Source: Eubacterium sp. AB3007 (GTDB lineage: Bacteria > Bacillota > Clostridia > Peptostreptococcales > Anaerovoracaceae). Taken from it: DNA of 64,000 bases. Below the pieces are notes generated by a model that was not told the origin of the DNA, did not search any database, and worked only from the letters and a program-made list of their open reading frames with translations. The stretch is taken from positions 1,612,001 to 1,676,000 of the forward strand of contig NZ_JIAD01000001.1 of the NCBI RefSeq assembly GCF_000688015.1, given 5' to 3'. The translations under genes were made by a program, and so were the position numbers. This document shows, one piece after another, positions 1 through 7,967 of the stretch; position 1 is the first letter of the stretch; each line of letters opens with the position of its first letter.

Positions 1-15
1 CAAGGAGGTGATTGT

Positions 16-981
16 ATGATCAGAAATATGTGGTATGCAGTGTTGTCCTCCCATGTGCTGAAGCCGGGCAAGGTGGTTGGTGCCCGGCGGTTCGGCGAGG
101 ACCTGGTGTTCTTCCGTACAACAGCCGGAGAGGCGGCCTGCGTCGAAAGGCTTTGTGCTCACCGTGGCGCCTCCCTGGCGAAGGGAAACGTCAGGAACGG
201 CCACATCCAGTGTCCTTTCCACGGCCTCGAGTACGACACCCGTGGTGCCTGTGTGTTCATCCCCTCTGAGGGCCGGGCCAACACGGCCAGCCTGGAGCGT
301 TTCCATCTGAAGCGCTATCCTCTGCGGGAGATCGGCGGGATCCTTTTCCTGTGGTACGGCGAAGGAGAGCCGCAAGGGGATCCGGACGTGTTCGACCTCA
401 TCACCGACCCGGCGTTCACCTACGACCACACGGAGGATGCGTGGGGCGTGCACTACTCCCGGGTGATCGAGAACCAGCTGGATGTTTCTCACCTACCTTT
501 TGTGCACCGGACCACCATCGGCCGAGGCGGCAAGACTCTGGCCAACGGCCCCAAGGTAAGGTGGCTGGACGAGAATACCCTGCAGACCAGCGCCAACAAC
601 GCCGTGGACGAAGGGCAGACGCCTCTCTCCGACGAGGAAAGCATGATCAAGGACACCAACCTGACCTTCAAGTTCCCCAATATGTGGCTGAATCATGTGT
701 CGGACAAGATCCAGATCCTGGCTTTTTTTGTTCCGGTGGACGAGGAGCATAGCATCATCGCTCTGCGGTTCTACAACCGCATCACCGGCCTGCGCCCCCT
801 GGACAAAGCCATCGCCTGGCTGGGCAGCCGCGCCAACCGCATCGTGGAGAAGCAGGACAAACGCATCGTGGAAACCCAGCTGCCCAAACAGTCCGCCCTG
901 CGGATGAAAGAAAACCTGGTGGCAGCCGACCGCCCCATCATCGAATACCGCAGCCGGCGGGAGAAACTGAAAACCCAGTAG
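16..981 (+). CDS. Rieske [2Fe-2S] aromatic ring-hydroxylating-type oxygenase
   Basis: The 321-residue protein has the two-part layout of the alpha subunit of Rieske non-heme iron oxygenases (VanA/CAO-like). The N-terminal Rieske domain shows C47-x-H49 and C66-x2-H69, which bind the [2Fe-2S] cluster. The catalytic half carries an N-x2-D-x2-H-x4-H stretch (ENQLDVSHLPFVH, about residues 152-164), the mononuclear iron site. The ATG follows an AAGGAGGTG ribosome site by a few bases. No reductase or ferredoxin partner gene is visible here, although one could lie left of the window. Family members use O2, which is odd in a genome that otherwise looks anaerobic. The substrate cannot be told from sequence. 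Confidence 0.88.
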   Translation: MIRNMWYAVLSSHVLKPGKVVGARRFGEDLVFFRTTAGEAACVERLCAHRGASLAKGNVRNGHIQCPFHGLEYDTRGACVFIPSEGRANTASLERFHLKRYPLREIGGILFLWYGEGEPQGDPDVFDLITDPAFTYDHTEDAWGVHYSRVIENQLDVSHLPFVHRTTIGRGGKTLANGPKVRWLDENTLQTSANNAVDEGQTPLSDEESMIKDTNLTFKFPNMWLNHVSDKIQILAFFVPVDEEHSIIALRFYNRITGLRPLDKAIAWLGSRANRIVEKQDKRIVETQLPKQSALRMKENLVAADRPIIEYRSRREKLKTQ

Positions 982-1048
982 AGGCCATGTAAACCCAGAA
1001 AGCGGCGGGATCGCTCCCGTCGCTCATTACGTTCCTGCCTTATCCCGC

Positions 1049-1603
1049 TCACGGGATCCCATATCCCATGATATACTTACTGTCCACGCGATAGCTTTTT
1101 CGCGCGCAGATGCTGCCCTTGGCGTTCCCTTCGATGGTCAGCACTCGTCCCATCATTGTCCCGGAGACGATCCCCACGTGATCAGCAATATCGTTGTCAT
1201 TCCAGTCAAAGAATATGATCTCGCCACCCTCTGGCTTGTATCCGGGTTTCTTCCATTTCTTTTCTTCCTTGAACCAGTTCAGCCCCTCCTGCACATAGCA
1301 GAACTTCGGCACGCGGTCGTCATCTAGATACCCGTTCTGGTCTGCGCACCAGGACACAAAGCATCCGCACCAGTCCACCTGGTAATCGAACCCGTACCAG
1401 GACCAGAACTTCTCGCCACCCTTGTTGCCCAACTCTGCCCGTGCCGTCTTCACCAGAGGCACATCCGCATCGGTCAGTGCCGACCCGTTCCTATACGTAT
1501 TAAAAAACCAGCTGCACAGCACAACAGCTGCGACCAGGATCACTACAGTCCCCAGGCAGCCGCACCCGCAGCCTCCCTTTCTATTCTCATGTTTTCCTCT
1601 CAC
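1049..1603 (-). CDS. Membrane-anchored CHAP-domain amidase/peptidase
   Basis: A 184-residue protein with a Cys/Gly-rich cytoplasmic start, one membrane helix at about residues 17-35, then a CHAP (NlpC/P60-like) domain. The catalytic cysteine is in the WCGCFVSWC stretch, the histidine in DHVGIV, and a polar residue in IEGNAKG. CHAP domains cleave peptidoglycan stem peptides or bridges, so an outward-facing role in wall remodelling is likely. The start is GTG at 1603, with a purine-rich AAAGGGGG site about 12 bases upstream; no in-frame ATG is available. It is transcribed divergently from the Memo-AMMECR1 gene, and its predicted promoter would give a leader of about 240 bases with several hairpins. 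Confidence 0.82.
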   Translation of the reverse strand: MRGKHENRKGGCGCGCLGTVVILVAAVVLCSWFFNTYRNGSALTDADVPLVKTARAELGNKGGEKFWSWYGFDYQVDWCGCFVSWCADQNGYLDDDRVPKFCYVQEGLNWFKEEKKWKKPGYKPEGGEIIFFDWNDNDIADHVGIVSGTMMGRVLTIEGNAKGSICARKSYRVDSKYIMGYGIP

Positions 1604-1633
1604 GAGCCTGAATTTCCCCCTTTCGCCTATAAG

Positions 1634-1847
1634 TGGACCCCGCCGCCTATAGGGGCGGGGGGTATCTGGCGCTCGTTTAAGGCGGAGCGAAGCTCCTGAC
1701 GTGCTCGCACGTCGAGGACGAAGCGACCGCCTGCACGAGCGCCAGGAGCTTCAGCTCCTCCGGGTTTCAGTGGGGGACTACAGACTCCCACTGAAAGTCG
1801 GAAATGGACCTCGCCGCCTATAGGGGCGGGGATATCTGGCGCTCGTT
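1634..1847 (-). ncRNA. Structured multi-hairpin leader or repeat element
   Basis: A string of perfect inverted repeats fills this stretch. There are two copies of a hairpin with a CCTATAGG core (1638-1660, stem CCCCGCC/GGCGGGG; second copy 1811-1831). TGGCGCTCGT (1667-1676) pairs with ACGAGCGCCA (1735-1744), enclosing GGCGG/CCGCC and GACGTGC/GCACGTC. AGGAGCT-TC-AGCTCCT lies at 1744-1759, and TTTCAGTGGG (1765-1774) pairs with CCCACTGAAA (1787-1796). A predicted minus-strand promoter lies just upstream, so it would be transcribed as the leader of the CHAP gene. The tail after the second hairpin recurs near 45130. Whether it is a regulatory RNA or the remnant of a mobile element is unknown. Confidence 0.5.
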
Positions 1848-1850
1848 ATA

Positions 1851-1879
1851 ATTATACCATTTTATTTGTTAATTGTCAC
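1851..1879 (-). promoter_or_regulatory. Predicted sigma-A promoter for the CHAP gene leader
   Basis: On the minus strand GTGACA (1874-1879) and TATAAT (1851-1856) are separated by 17 bases. Transcription would start near 1844, just before the multi-hairpin element. Confidence 0.5.
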
Positions 1880-1884
1880 TCGTG

Positions 1885-1913
1885 TTTACCAGAGCGCTTC
1901 ACCGTGGTAAAAT
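1885..1913 (+). promoter_or_regulatory. Predicted promoter for the Memo-AMMECR1 gene
   Basis: TTTACC (1885-1890) and TAAAAT (1908-1913) are spaced 17 bases apart and lie 22 bases before the start codon. The leader would be very short, so the hairpin element upstream is not part of this transcript. Confidence 0.45.
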
Positions 1914-1934
1914 AGAAAGGAAAGGAGTGATTCT

Positions 1935-3338
1935 ATGCCTATCATCGCAGCTTATATGGTTCCGCACCCGCCCATGATCGTTCCGGCGGTAGGGCGCGGC
2001 AGCGAAGCGCAGGTGGAAGACACCACCCGCGCCTACCAGGAGGTGGCACAGGAGATTGCCTCTCTGGCCCCCGACACCATCCTCATCACCAGTCCCCATT
2101 CGGTGATGTACGCCGACTATTTCCACATATCCACGGGCACCTCCGCCTCCGGATCCTTTGCAGATTTCGGAGCGCCAGAGGTCTCCTTCCACGAGGACTA
2201 CGACGAAGCGCTGGCCAAGGCTATTGGCGAACTGGCCGCGCACAAAGCCCTCCCTGCGGGCTCCTTGGGACAGCGCCCGCAGGACGTAGCACTGGACCAT
2301 GGTACCATGGTGCCCCTGTACTTCATCCGACAGCACTACCAAGGTGGAAAACTGGTACGCATCGGCCTTTCCGGCCTGCCTCTGACGGACCACTATGCCC
2401 TGGGGGAGGTCATCCAGGAGGCTGTGGCGCAGTTGGACCGGCGCGTAGTATTCGTCGCCAGCGGAGACCTGTCCCACAAGTTACAGGATTACGGCCCCTA
2501 TGGGTTCGCCCCGGAAGGCCCCGCCTACGACCGGCGGATCATGGAAACCTGCCGCCGAGGCGCCTTTGGGGAGTTGTTCGAGTTTGAGCAGGTCTTCTGC
2601 GAGAAGGCCGCCGAGTGCGGCCACCGGTCCTTCGTGATCATGGCCGGTGCCCTGGATGGTGTCAATGTAGAAGCCAGAGAACTCTCCCACCAGGACGTCA
2701 CCGGAGTGGGATATGGCATCTGCACCTTCCACCCCGTGGACGCCTCGGATGCCACCGACCCTGCCCGTCATTTCCGACAGATCTACCTTCGTAAACTGGA
2801 GCAGGAGATCGCGCAACGGGCAGAAGCCTCCGATGCCTATGTACGGCTGGCCCGCCAGTCCATGGAGGCCTACATTCTGAGAGGGGAGACCATCCCCCTT
2901 CCGGAAGGCCTGCCGGAGGATATGGCCAGGCGGCAGGCCGGCGCCTTTGTGTCCATCCACAAGGAAGGCACCCTGCGAGGCTGCATCGGCACCATCTCCC
3001 CCACCAGGGACAGCCTGGCCGAGGAGATCATCCACAACGCCATCAGTGCTTCCACGGAGGATCCCCGCTTCCCACCCATCGGACCGGAGGAACTATCGCG
3101 ACTGGATATCAGCGTAGACGTACTGGGCGAACCGGAACCGATTCCATCGGAGGACTATCTGGATGTGAAACGCTACGGTGTCATCGTCACCAGTGGTCAG
3201 AAACGTGGCCTGTTGCTCCCCGACCTTGCGGGAGTTGACACACCCCGGCAGCAGGTCTCCATCGCCTGCCGAAAAGCCGGTATTCGAGAAGGCGAACGTT
3301 ACGCGTTGGAGCGGTTCGAAGTGATCCGACACCACTGA
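1935..3338 (+). CDS. Memo-like (class III extradiol dioxygenase fold) / AMMECR1 fusion, AmmeMemoRadiSam system
   Basis: A 467-residue two-domain protein. Residues 1 to about 285 match the LigB/Memo fold: H11 in VPHPP, H55 in SPHS and a GDLSHKL stretch are the expected metal-site neighbourhoods. Residues from about 296 to the end are an AMMECR1 domain with the hallmark LRGCIG at 347-352. These two families plus a radical SAM enzyme form the AmmeMemoRadiSam system, which occurs as three linked or fused genes in many prokaryotes and whose reaction is, to my knowledge, not established. The radical SAM partner follows downstream at 3756. The start ATG is 5 bases after AAAGGAGTG. Confidence is high for the domains; no substrate can be proposed from sequence. 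Confidence 0.9.
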   Translation: MPIIAAYMVPHPPMIVPAVGRGSEAQVEDTTRAYQEVAQEIASLAPDTILITSPHSVMYADYFHISTGTSASGSFADFGAPEVSFHEDYDEALAKAIGELAAHKALPAGSLGQRPQDVALDHGTMVPLYFIRQHYQGGKLVRIGLSGLPLTDHYALGEVIQEAVAQLDRRVVFVASGDLSHKLQDYGPYGFAPEGPAYDRRIMETCRRGAFGELFEFEQVFCEKAAECGHRSFVIMAGALDGVNVEARELSHQDVTGVGYGICTFHPVDASDATDPARHFRQIYLRKLEQEIAQRAEASDAYVRLARQSMEAYILRGETIPLPEGLPEDMARRQAGAFVSIHKEGTLRGCIGTISPTRDSLAEEIIHNAISASTEDPRFPPIGPEELSRLDISVDVLGEPEPIPSEDYLDVKRYGVIVTSGQKRGLLLPDLAGVDTPRQQVSIACRKAGIREGERYALERFEVIRHH

Positions 3339-3755
3339 GTTGTCTCTTTATACAAAAACAACGCTGTAGGGTGTATATTTTTTCACGATATGCACTTTTC
3401 GCGCGCTCAAAAAAACTGCACATGGATATTATCGTCTGTTTTCGCGGGATTTATCCATGTGGCGCTTTCGGAGCCATGTTTGGCCTTCTGCAAGGTGGAA
3501 CATTTTCATGAGGCTTTTCCATTTATGTTATATTCCACCAAAAAAGGATCTCGTTCCAAAGATTCTCTGTGCACAGGCTTTGTATATCGATGAATATCGA
3601 TCGCCGCGTGGATAAATCGCATTGGATCGACCCAAAATATCCATTCAGGGCTGGGCTCTCCAGGGGGATCATCTAGGGGGACCATCCAGGGGATCATCCA
3701 TTGAGGGGAACACCATCAAATCACTAGCAAACCTCTGTAACAGAAAGGAGCTGCC
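3339..3755. other. 417-base intergenic region between the two AmmeMemoRadiSam genes
   Basis: No convincing gene. It contains an inverted repeat CACATGGATA (3419-3428) / TATCCATGTG (3452-3461) and a run of imperfect short direct repeats of the type CCAGGGGGATCAT at 3658-3708. The gap is long for two genes expected to act together, so the radical SAM gene may have its own promoter here. None with good consensus was found. Confidence 0.4.
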
Positions 3756-4604
3756 ATGTCAACCTGCCATGTTTGTTTTCGACACTGTGAGATCCCGGAA
3801 GGCGGGATCGGCGCATGCGGTGCCCGAACCAACCGATCCGGACACATCGTTGCGGGCAACTACGCCCGGCTCACGGCGCTGGCCCTGGATCCTATCGAGA
3901 AAAAGCCCCTGCGCCGCTTCCACCCTGGCAGCCTGATCCTGTCTGTCGGAAGCTATGGCTGCAACCTGCGCTGTCCATTCTGCCAGAACCACTCCATCAG
4001 CTGGTCCAGAGAGGCGTTGCACCTGGTCACCGCCGGCACAAAACATGTTTCCCCGGAGGCCCTGGTGGATCTGGCGGAACAGTTACAGGAGAAAGGAAAC
4101 ATCGGGCTTGCCTTTACCTACAACGAGCCGCTGGTGGGATATGAGTATGTGCGGGATGCGGCCGAACTGGCCCATGAGAAAGGACTGGTCACCGTCATGG
4201 TGACCAATGGCACGGCGTCGCTGCCTGTGCTGGAGGAACTGAGCCCCCACATCGATGCCATGAACATCGACCTGAAGGGGTTTACGGAGGCCTATTACAA
4301 GGATGTGTTGGGTGGAGACCTGGCCATGGTGAAGGATTTTGTGCAGGCGGCGGCGCGCTGCTGCCACGTGGAACTGACCACCCTGATCGTGCCCGGAGAA
4401 AACGACACCGCAGAAGAGATGCGCGCGCTGTGCCAGTGGGTAGCGGGACTTGATGGAGGAGAAGGAACTATTCCTCTTCACATCAGCCGGTTCTTCCCCC
4501 GATTCCACATGATGGACCGGGATGCCACACCGGCAGAGCAGATCTACGCGCTTTCCTCGGTGGCGAAGGAATATCTGAAATACGTGTACCCTGGGAATGT
4601 GTAA
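3756..4604 (+). CDS. AmmeMemoRadiSam system radical SAM enzyme
   Basis: A 282-residue radical SAM protein related to pyruvate-formate-lyase activating enzymes. The cluster motif C69-x3-C73-x2-C76 (GCNLRCPFC) binds the SAM-coordinating [4Fe-4S] cluster. An N-terminal set of cysteines (C4, C7, C11, C21) could hold a second metal centre; it is typical of this subfamily. TYNEP and MNIDLKG stretches fit the SAM-binding barrel. It follows the Memo-AMMECR1 fusion in the same direction, completing the system in two genes. GAAAGGAG lies 5 bases before the ATG. The protein is presumably cytosolic and oxygen-sensitive. Confidence 0.9.
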   Translation: MSTCHVCFRHCEIPEGGIGACGARTNRSGHIVAGNYARLTALALDPIEKKPLRRFHPGSLILSVGSYGCNLRCPFCQNHSISWSREALHLVTAGTKHVSPEALVDLAEQLQEKGNIGLAFTYNEPLVGYEYVRDAAELAHEKGLVTVMVTNGTASLPVLEELSPHIDAMNIDLKGFTEAYYKDVLGGDLAMVKDFVQAAARCCHVELTTLIVPGENDTAEEMRALCQWVAGLDGGEGTIPLHISRFFPRFHMMDRDATPAEQIYALSSVAKEYLKYVYPGNV

Positions 4605-4615
4605 GTGAAGAAGTT

Positions 4616-6331
4616 TCACATCCTCCTGAGAGTGTTCACAAGGGCCGGAATCAGTTGTTTCTTGCGACTGATGACGCCGGGCAGAGAGACAACGTGCTCA
4701 GACTTCTCCGGGATCACTGGTTTCTCTTCTACCCTTTCCCGGTCCCCGGCGAAGGCCTCCTTCACGAGCGCTTCGGCATCCTCTCCGTCATAGAGCAGAA
4801 CACTGGAGGTGTCCTGAATATTAGTCAGCATGAAAAAGATCATATCCAGTCCGGACTTCTCCCTCGCCTCCTGGATGTAATCCTGCAGCAGGCTCTTGGC
4901 GTGCTCCAGATTCTCCCGGCTCATATAACTTGCCTGACCCACTCCGAAGGACTTGTCACTCTGCGTGAACCGCTTGAAATCCGCGAAAAAAACATCCTTG
5001 GCACTCCGTCCCGTGAGGTCCTCCCCTGCAGCGAACATCTCCGCCGCCAGTTCCTCAGCGCTCACCCCTGCGATACTGGACAAAGCCTCCGCTGCGTCCT
5101 CGTCTGCCAGCGTGCAGGTGGGGGAACGGAAAGCCAGCGTATCTGACAGAATGGCCGCCAGAAGCAGCCCCGCGATCTGCGGCGTCGGTGTCACACCCTT
5201 GTTCTGGTAGAATTGCCAGATGATCGTGGCGGTGCATCCCACTGGCCGATTGGTGAAACGGATGGGTCCTGCCGTCTGCAGATTACCGATGCGATGGTGG
5301 TCGATGATCTCCAGGATCTCCGCTTCCTCCCAACCGTCCACGCACTGCGACTTCTCGTTGTGATCTACCAGGATCAGCTGCTTTCGCTTCAGGTTCAGCA
5401 GGTTCCTGCGGCTGATGAGCCCCAGGTATTTCCCTCTGGTACTGCAGATAGGAAAATAGCGGTGCCGCACGGATTTCATGGTTTCCTCCACGTCCTCCAG
5501 AGGTTCCGTAGGCAGGAACTTCAGAAGCTTATCGAATGGTGTCATATGGGCAGAGATCGGGACCGCCTGCTGGATCAACACGGTCGCTGCGAAGGGATCG
5601 TAGGGCGTAGAGATCATCATGCAGCCATTCTCCTCGGCCAGTTTGTGGATGATCCTTGCTACCTCAGCGCCGTTGCACACCACGATCAGTGAAGCCCCCA
5701 TCTCGATGGCACAAAGCTGGGCTTCGTACCGATTCCCCACCAGCACGATGTCCCCGTTTTCGATCTGAGACTCCCGCAGCTCCGGACCGGCAACCCCTAC
5801 CACGATCTTCCCTTTCTTGCAGCAGCCTTCCGGGTCACCACAGACCACACTGGCATTCAGCGCCGCGATGATGTTCTTGTATGGGGTGCTGTCCTCGGAC
5901 AGAGCGTAGGGATCAAGGCTGTCCATGTTTGCCATAGCCAGGTCCCCAAGCGTACAGATCCCCATCAGCGTTCCATCCTCTGCTACGATAGGCTGGGTAT
6001 CTGCCTCCATATCACGCATCAGTTCCCATGCCTTTCTCAGAGATGTCTCCGGAGGGACCCCTTCCACCGGGCGAATATCGATGTCCTGTACCTCAGCATA
6101 CACATCATGGCAGAGAGGCGGCACATCTACCCCGAAGCGTTTCAGCACATAGTTGGTCTCCAGATTCAGTTCCCCGTTTCGATACGCCTGGAACCAAGGG
6201 CCTTCTGTCTCCTTCTTCAGCTGTGCATAGGCGATAGCAGAACAGATGGAATCCGTATCCGGGTTGGTATGGCCTATGACGATGACTTTCTTCCGATTTT
6301 GTTCGGGACCATTTCCCTCCGTGTAATACAT
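4616..6331 (-). CDS. ppaC: Manganese-dependent inorganic pyrophosphatase with CBS and DRTGG domains
   Basis: A 571-residue family II pyrophosphatase that hydrolyses PPi to two phosphates. The DHH half starts with GHTNPDTDS (about residues 20-28) and resumes with ILSDTLAF and the DHH signature IIDHHRIGNL. Between them sit a CBS repeat (about 65-125), a DRTGG domain (about 130-240) and a second CBS repeat. This is the arrangement of adenine-nucleotide-regulated clostridial CBS-PPases, where AMP/ADP inhibit and ATP or diadenosine polyphosphates activate. The C-terminal DHHA2 domain ends in SRKKQ, the substrate-binding loop. The ATG is preceded by TAGGAG. It is convergent with the radical SAM gene (12-base gap) and divergent from the secreted protein gene at 6460. 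Confidence 0.95.
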   Translation of the reverse strand: MYYTEGNGPEQNRKKVIVIGHTNPDTDSICSAIAYAQLKKETEGPWFQAYRNGELNLETNYVLKRFGVDVPPLCHDVYAEVQDIDIRPVEGVPPETSLRKAWELMRDMEADTQPIVAEDGTLMGICTLGDLAMANMDSLDPYALSEDSTPYKNIIAALNASVVCGDPEGCCKKGKIVVGVAGPELRESQIENGDIVLVGNRYEAQLCAIEMGASLIVVCNGAEVARIIHKLAEENGCMMISTPYDPFAATVLIQQAVPISAHMTPFDKLLKFLPTEPLEDVEETMKSVRHRYFPICSTRGKYLGLISRRNLLNLKRKQLILVDHNEKSQCVDGWEEAEILEIIDHHRIGNLQTAGPIRFTNRPVGCTATIIWQFYQNKGVTPTPQIAGLLLAAILSDTLAFRSPTCTLADEDAAEALSSIAGVSAEELAAEMFAAGEDLTGRSAKDVFFADFKRFTQSDKSFGVGQASYMSRENLEHAKSLLQDYIQEAREKSGLDMIFFMLTNIQDTSSVLLYDGEDAEALVKEAFAGDRERVEEKPVIPEKSEHVVSLPGVISRKKQLIPALVNTLRRM

Positions 6332-6459
6332 ACGCTACTCCTACTCTCAAATGATAGTTCTTTCTGCTATTATAACATCAAATCTGCCGGTTGGTTTACG
6401 GAATTACGCCAATATGATAATATACATATAGAAAGGTTACGACAAACAAAGGAGTTGAT

Positions 6460-7860
6460 ATGAGCATGAGAAAGATATTCGTATGTGTGCTTTGTGCGTT
6501 GCTCACCGCATGTTTCCTGCCCGGGCAGGTGCTGGCCGCAGCGCAGACCCCTGTTATCGAGGACTTTCACAGTTCGACCAGGGTCACCTATACAAGCCCT
6601 GTGTTTGAAGACTGGGGGACCCTCCCCTACTATGGCAAGGAGTGCACCGGGAACAAGACCGCGCAGGCCTCCATCGACTACCTCCTGCGCTACTACCAGG
6701 ACGGCGCCAAGTTCAAAGGCCGGGGGCAGTGCTGGGGCTACGCTGAGTTTGTCCGGAAGTTCATGGGCGGCGGAGGAAAGCCGAAATACTATAAGAAAAA
6801 AAACACCCATGCAGCGGTGATCAAGGCGCTGAAGGGCTGTCGTCCGGGGACCCATGTGCGTTTCGCCTCCAACAAGAAAGGAGGAGGCAGGGCCCACTCT
6901 CTGGTGATCTTCAAGTTCACCAGCAAGGAAGTCTTCTGGGCAGACAACAACTTCGGATGGGACAACCGCGTCCACTACTATCGCGGAACACCCGATGACT
7001 TCCAGTATAGCTATAAGTATCTGTACTTTGTGCATCAGCCGAAGAAGTTCAAGCGGCAGTCCAAGCTGAAGGCCGCCGCCGCGTTCGATTCCAAGACTGG
7101 CGCCATCAGTCTGTGCTGGCCGGTCACCAAGAAGGCGCGCAGGTTCGACATCTACCGCAGCACCAGGAAAAGCGGTGGGTTCCAGAAGGTCGCTTCCACC
7201 GGTGCCAGATCCTACGCCGACAAAGCCGCTTCCCCAGGAAAGATCTATTACTACAAGGTGAAGAGCGGCAAGAAGTCCAGCAGGACAGTCTCTGCCAGAC
7301 AACACCTCGCCTCCCCTAAGGTAAGGTTCCAGGTCCTGGAGAATGGCCGGGTCAGACTCAGTTGGGCTCCGGTAAAGGGCGCTGCCGCTTACTACATCTA
7401 TAGCGGCGAAACTCCCGACAAGAGGCTGGCGACAGTCAAGGGCACAAGCTGGCTTGCGGTGGATGTGGATCGCGACGAGATGATCACCTGGTGCGACTAC
7501 TATTTGGTCGCGGCCTCCGGCAATGGAGGTGGAAATTCAGCAGGCTCCTACATCGCAGTGGCAGGCGGACCGCAACAGGTACAGCTGCGTGCCAGCTGGG
7601 ACTCCTGGGAGAATGCCTATGAACTGACCTGGCCCTACGCGTATAACGCCAGGTATTACGAGGTCTACCGGGCAGATCCTGAGACAGGGAACTACCAGAA
7701 AATAACCACTGTCACCGATGACAGGAGCTATATCGATCCCCACCGTGAGGCTGGCAAGACCTACTCTTACAAGATCCGCAGCGTCAGGAAGGGGGAACAG
7801 CCGGAGTTTCCCAGGGCCATGACCCTCTTCAGCGGATACAGCAACGCGGTGACCTTCTAA
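6460..7860 (+). CDS. Secreted cysteine-peptidase-like protein with three fibronectin type III-like repeats
   Basis: A 466-residue exported protein with a signal peptide of about 26 residues (cleavage near LAAAQ). Residues about 60-200 form a papain/NlpC-like module. C and neighbours in GQCWGYAEF, H in RAHSLVIF and D/N in WADNNFGW would make a Cys-His-Asp/Asn triad, but the exact family was not identified. Three roughly 85-residue beta-sandwich repeats follow, each with a YYYK or YYEVYR-type core, resembling fibronectin type III domains used for substrate or surface contact. AAAGGAG precedes the ATG, with an in-frame ATG two codons later. A plausible promoter is TTGGTT-16-TATGAT at 6391-6418. 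Its role is probably extracellular or wall-associated. Confidence 0.75.
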   Translation: MSMRKIFVCVLCALLTACFLPGQVLAAAQTPVIEDFHSSTRVTYTSPVFEDWGTLPYYGKECTGNKTAQASIDYLLRYYQDGAKFKGRGQCWGYAEFVRKFMGGGGKPKYYKKKNTHAAVIKALKGCRPGTHVRFASNKKGGGRAHSLVIFKFTSKEVFWADNNFGWDNRVHYYRGTPDDFQYSYKYLYFVHQPKKFKRQSKLKAAAAFDSKTGAISLCWPVTKKARRFDIYRSTRKSGGFQKVASTGARSYADKAASPGKIYYYKVKSGKKSSRTVSARQHLASPKVRFQVLENGRVRLSWAPVKGAAAYYIYSGETPDKRLATVKGTSWLAVDVDRDEMITWCDYYLVAASGNGGGNSAGSYIAVAGGPQQVQLRASWDSWENAYELTWPYAYNARYYEVYRADPETGNYQKITTVTDDRSYIDPHREAGKTYSYKIRSVRKGEQPEFPRAMTLFSGYSNAVTF

Positions 7861-7867
7861 GCTGCGC

Positions 7868-7940
7868 CATGAGGTCACCATCGGGATGGGGGCTGCTGCA
7901 CAAAGCGTCGGAAGACGCTGAGGGTAGCAGCCTCCTCATG
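7868..7940. terminator. Nested hairpin between convergent genes
   Basis: Outer arms CATGAGG (7868-7874) and CCTCATG (7934-7940) enclose GGCTGCTGC-type arms and an inner AGCGTC-GGAA-GACGCT stem-loop. It lies between two genes that converge here and probably ends transcription from both sides, though there is no clear T-tract. Confidence 0.55.
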
Positions 7941-7967
7941 TCTGCAGAATAAAGCGCTTATCAAACA

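Noticed and set aside
1422..1652. Plus-strand 76-codon frame opposite the CHAP gene
   Set aside because: It has no ribosome site and is antisense to a gene with clear CHAP motifs.
3448..3617. DnaA-box-like TTATCCATG and TTATCCACG, as an origin
   Set aside because: Only two loose matches 160 bases apart, no AT-rich unwinding region, and the dnaA neighbourhood lies at the other end of the window.
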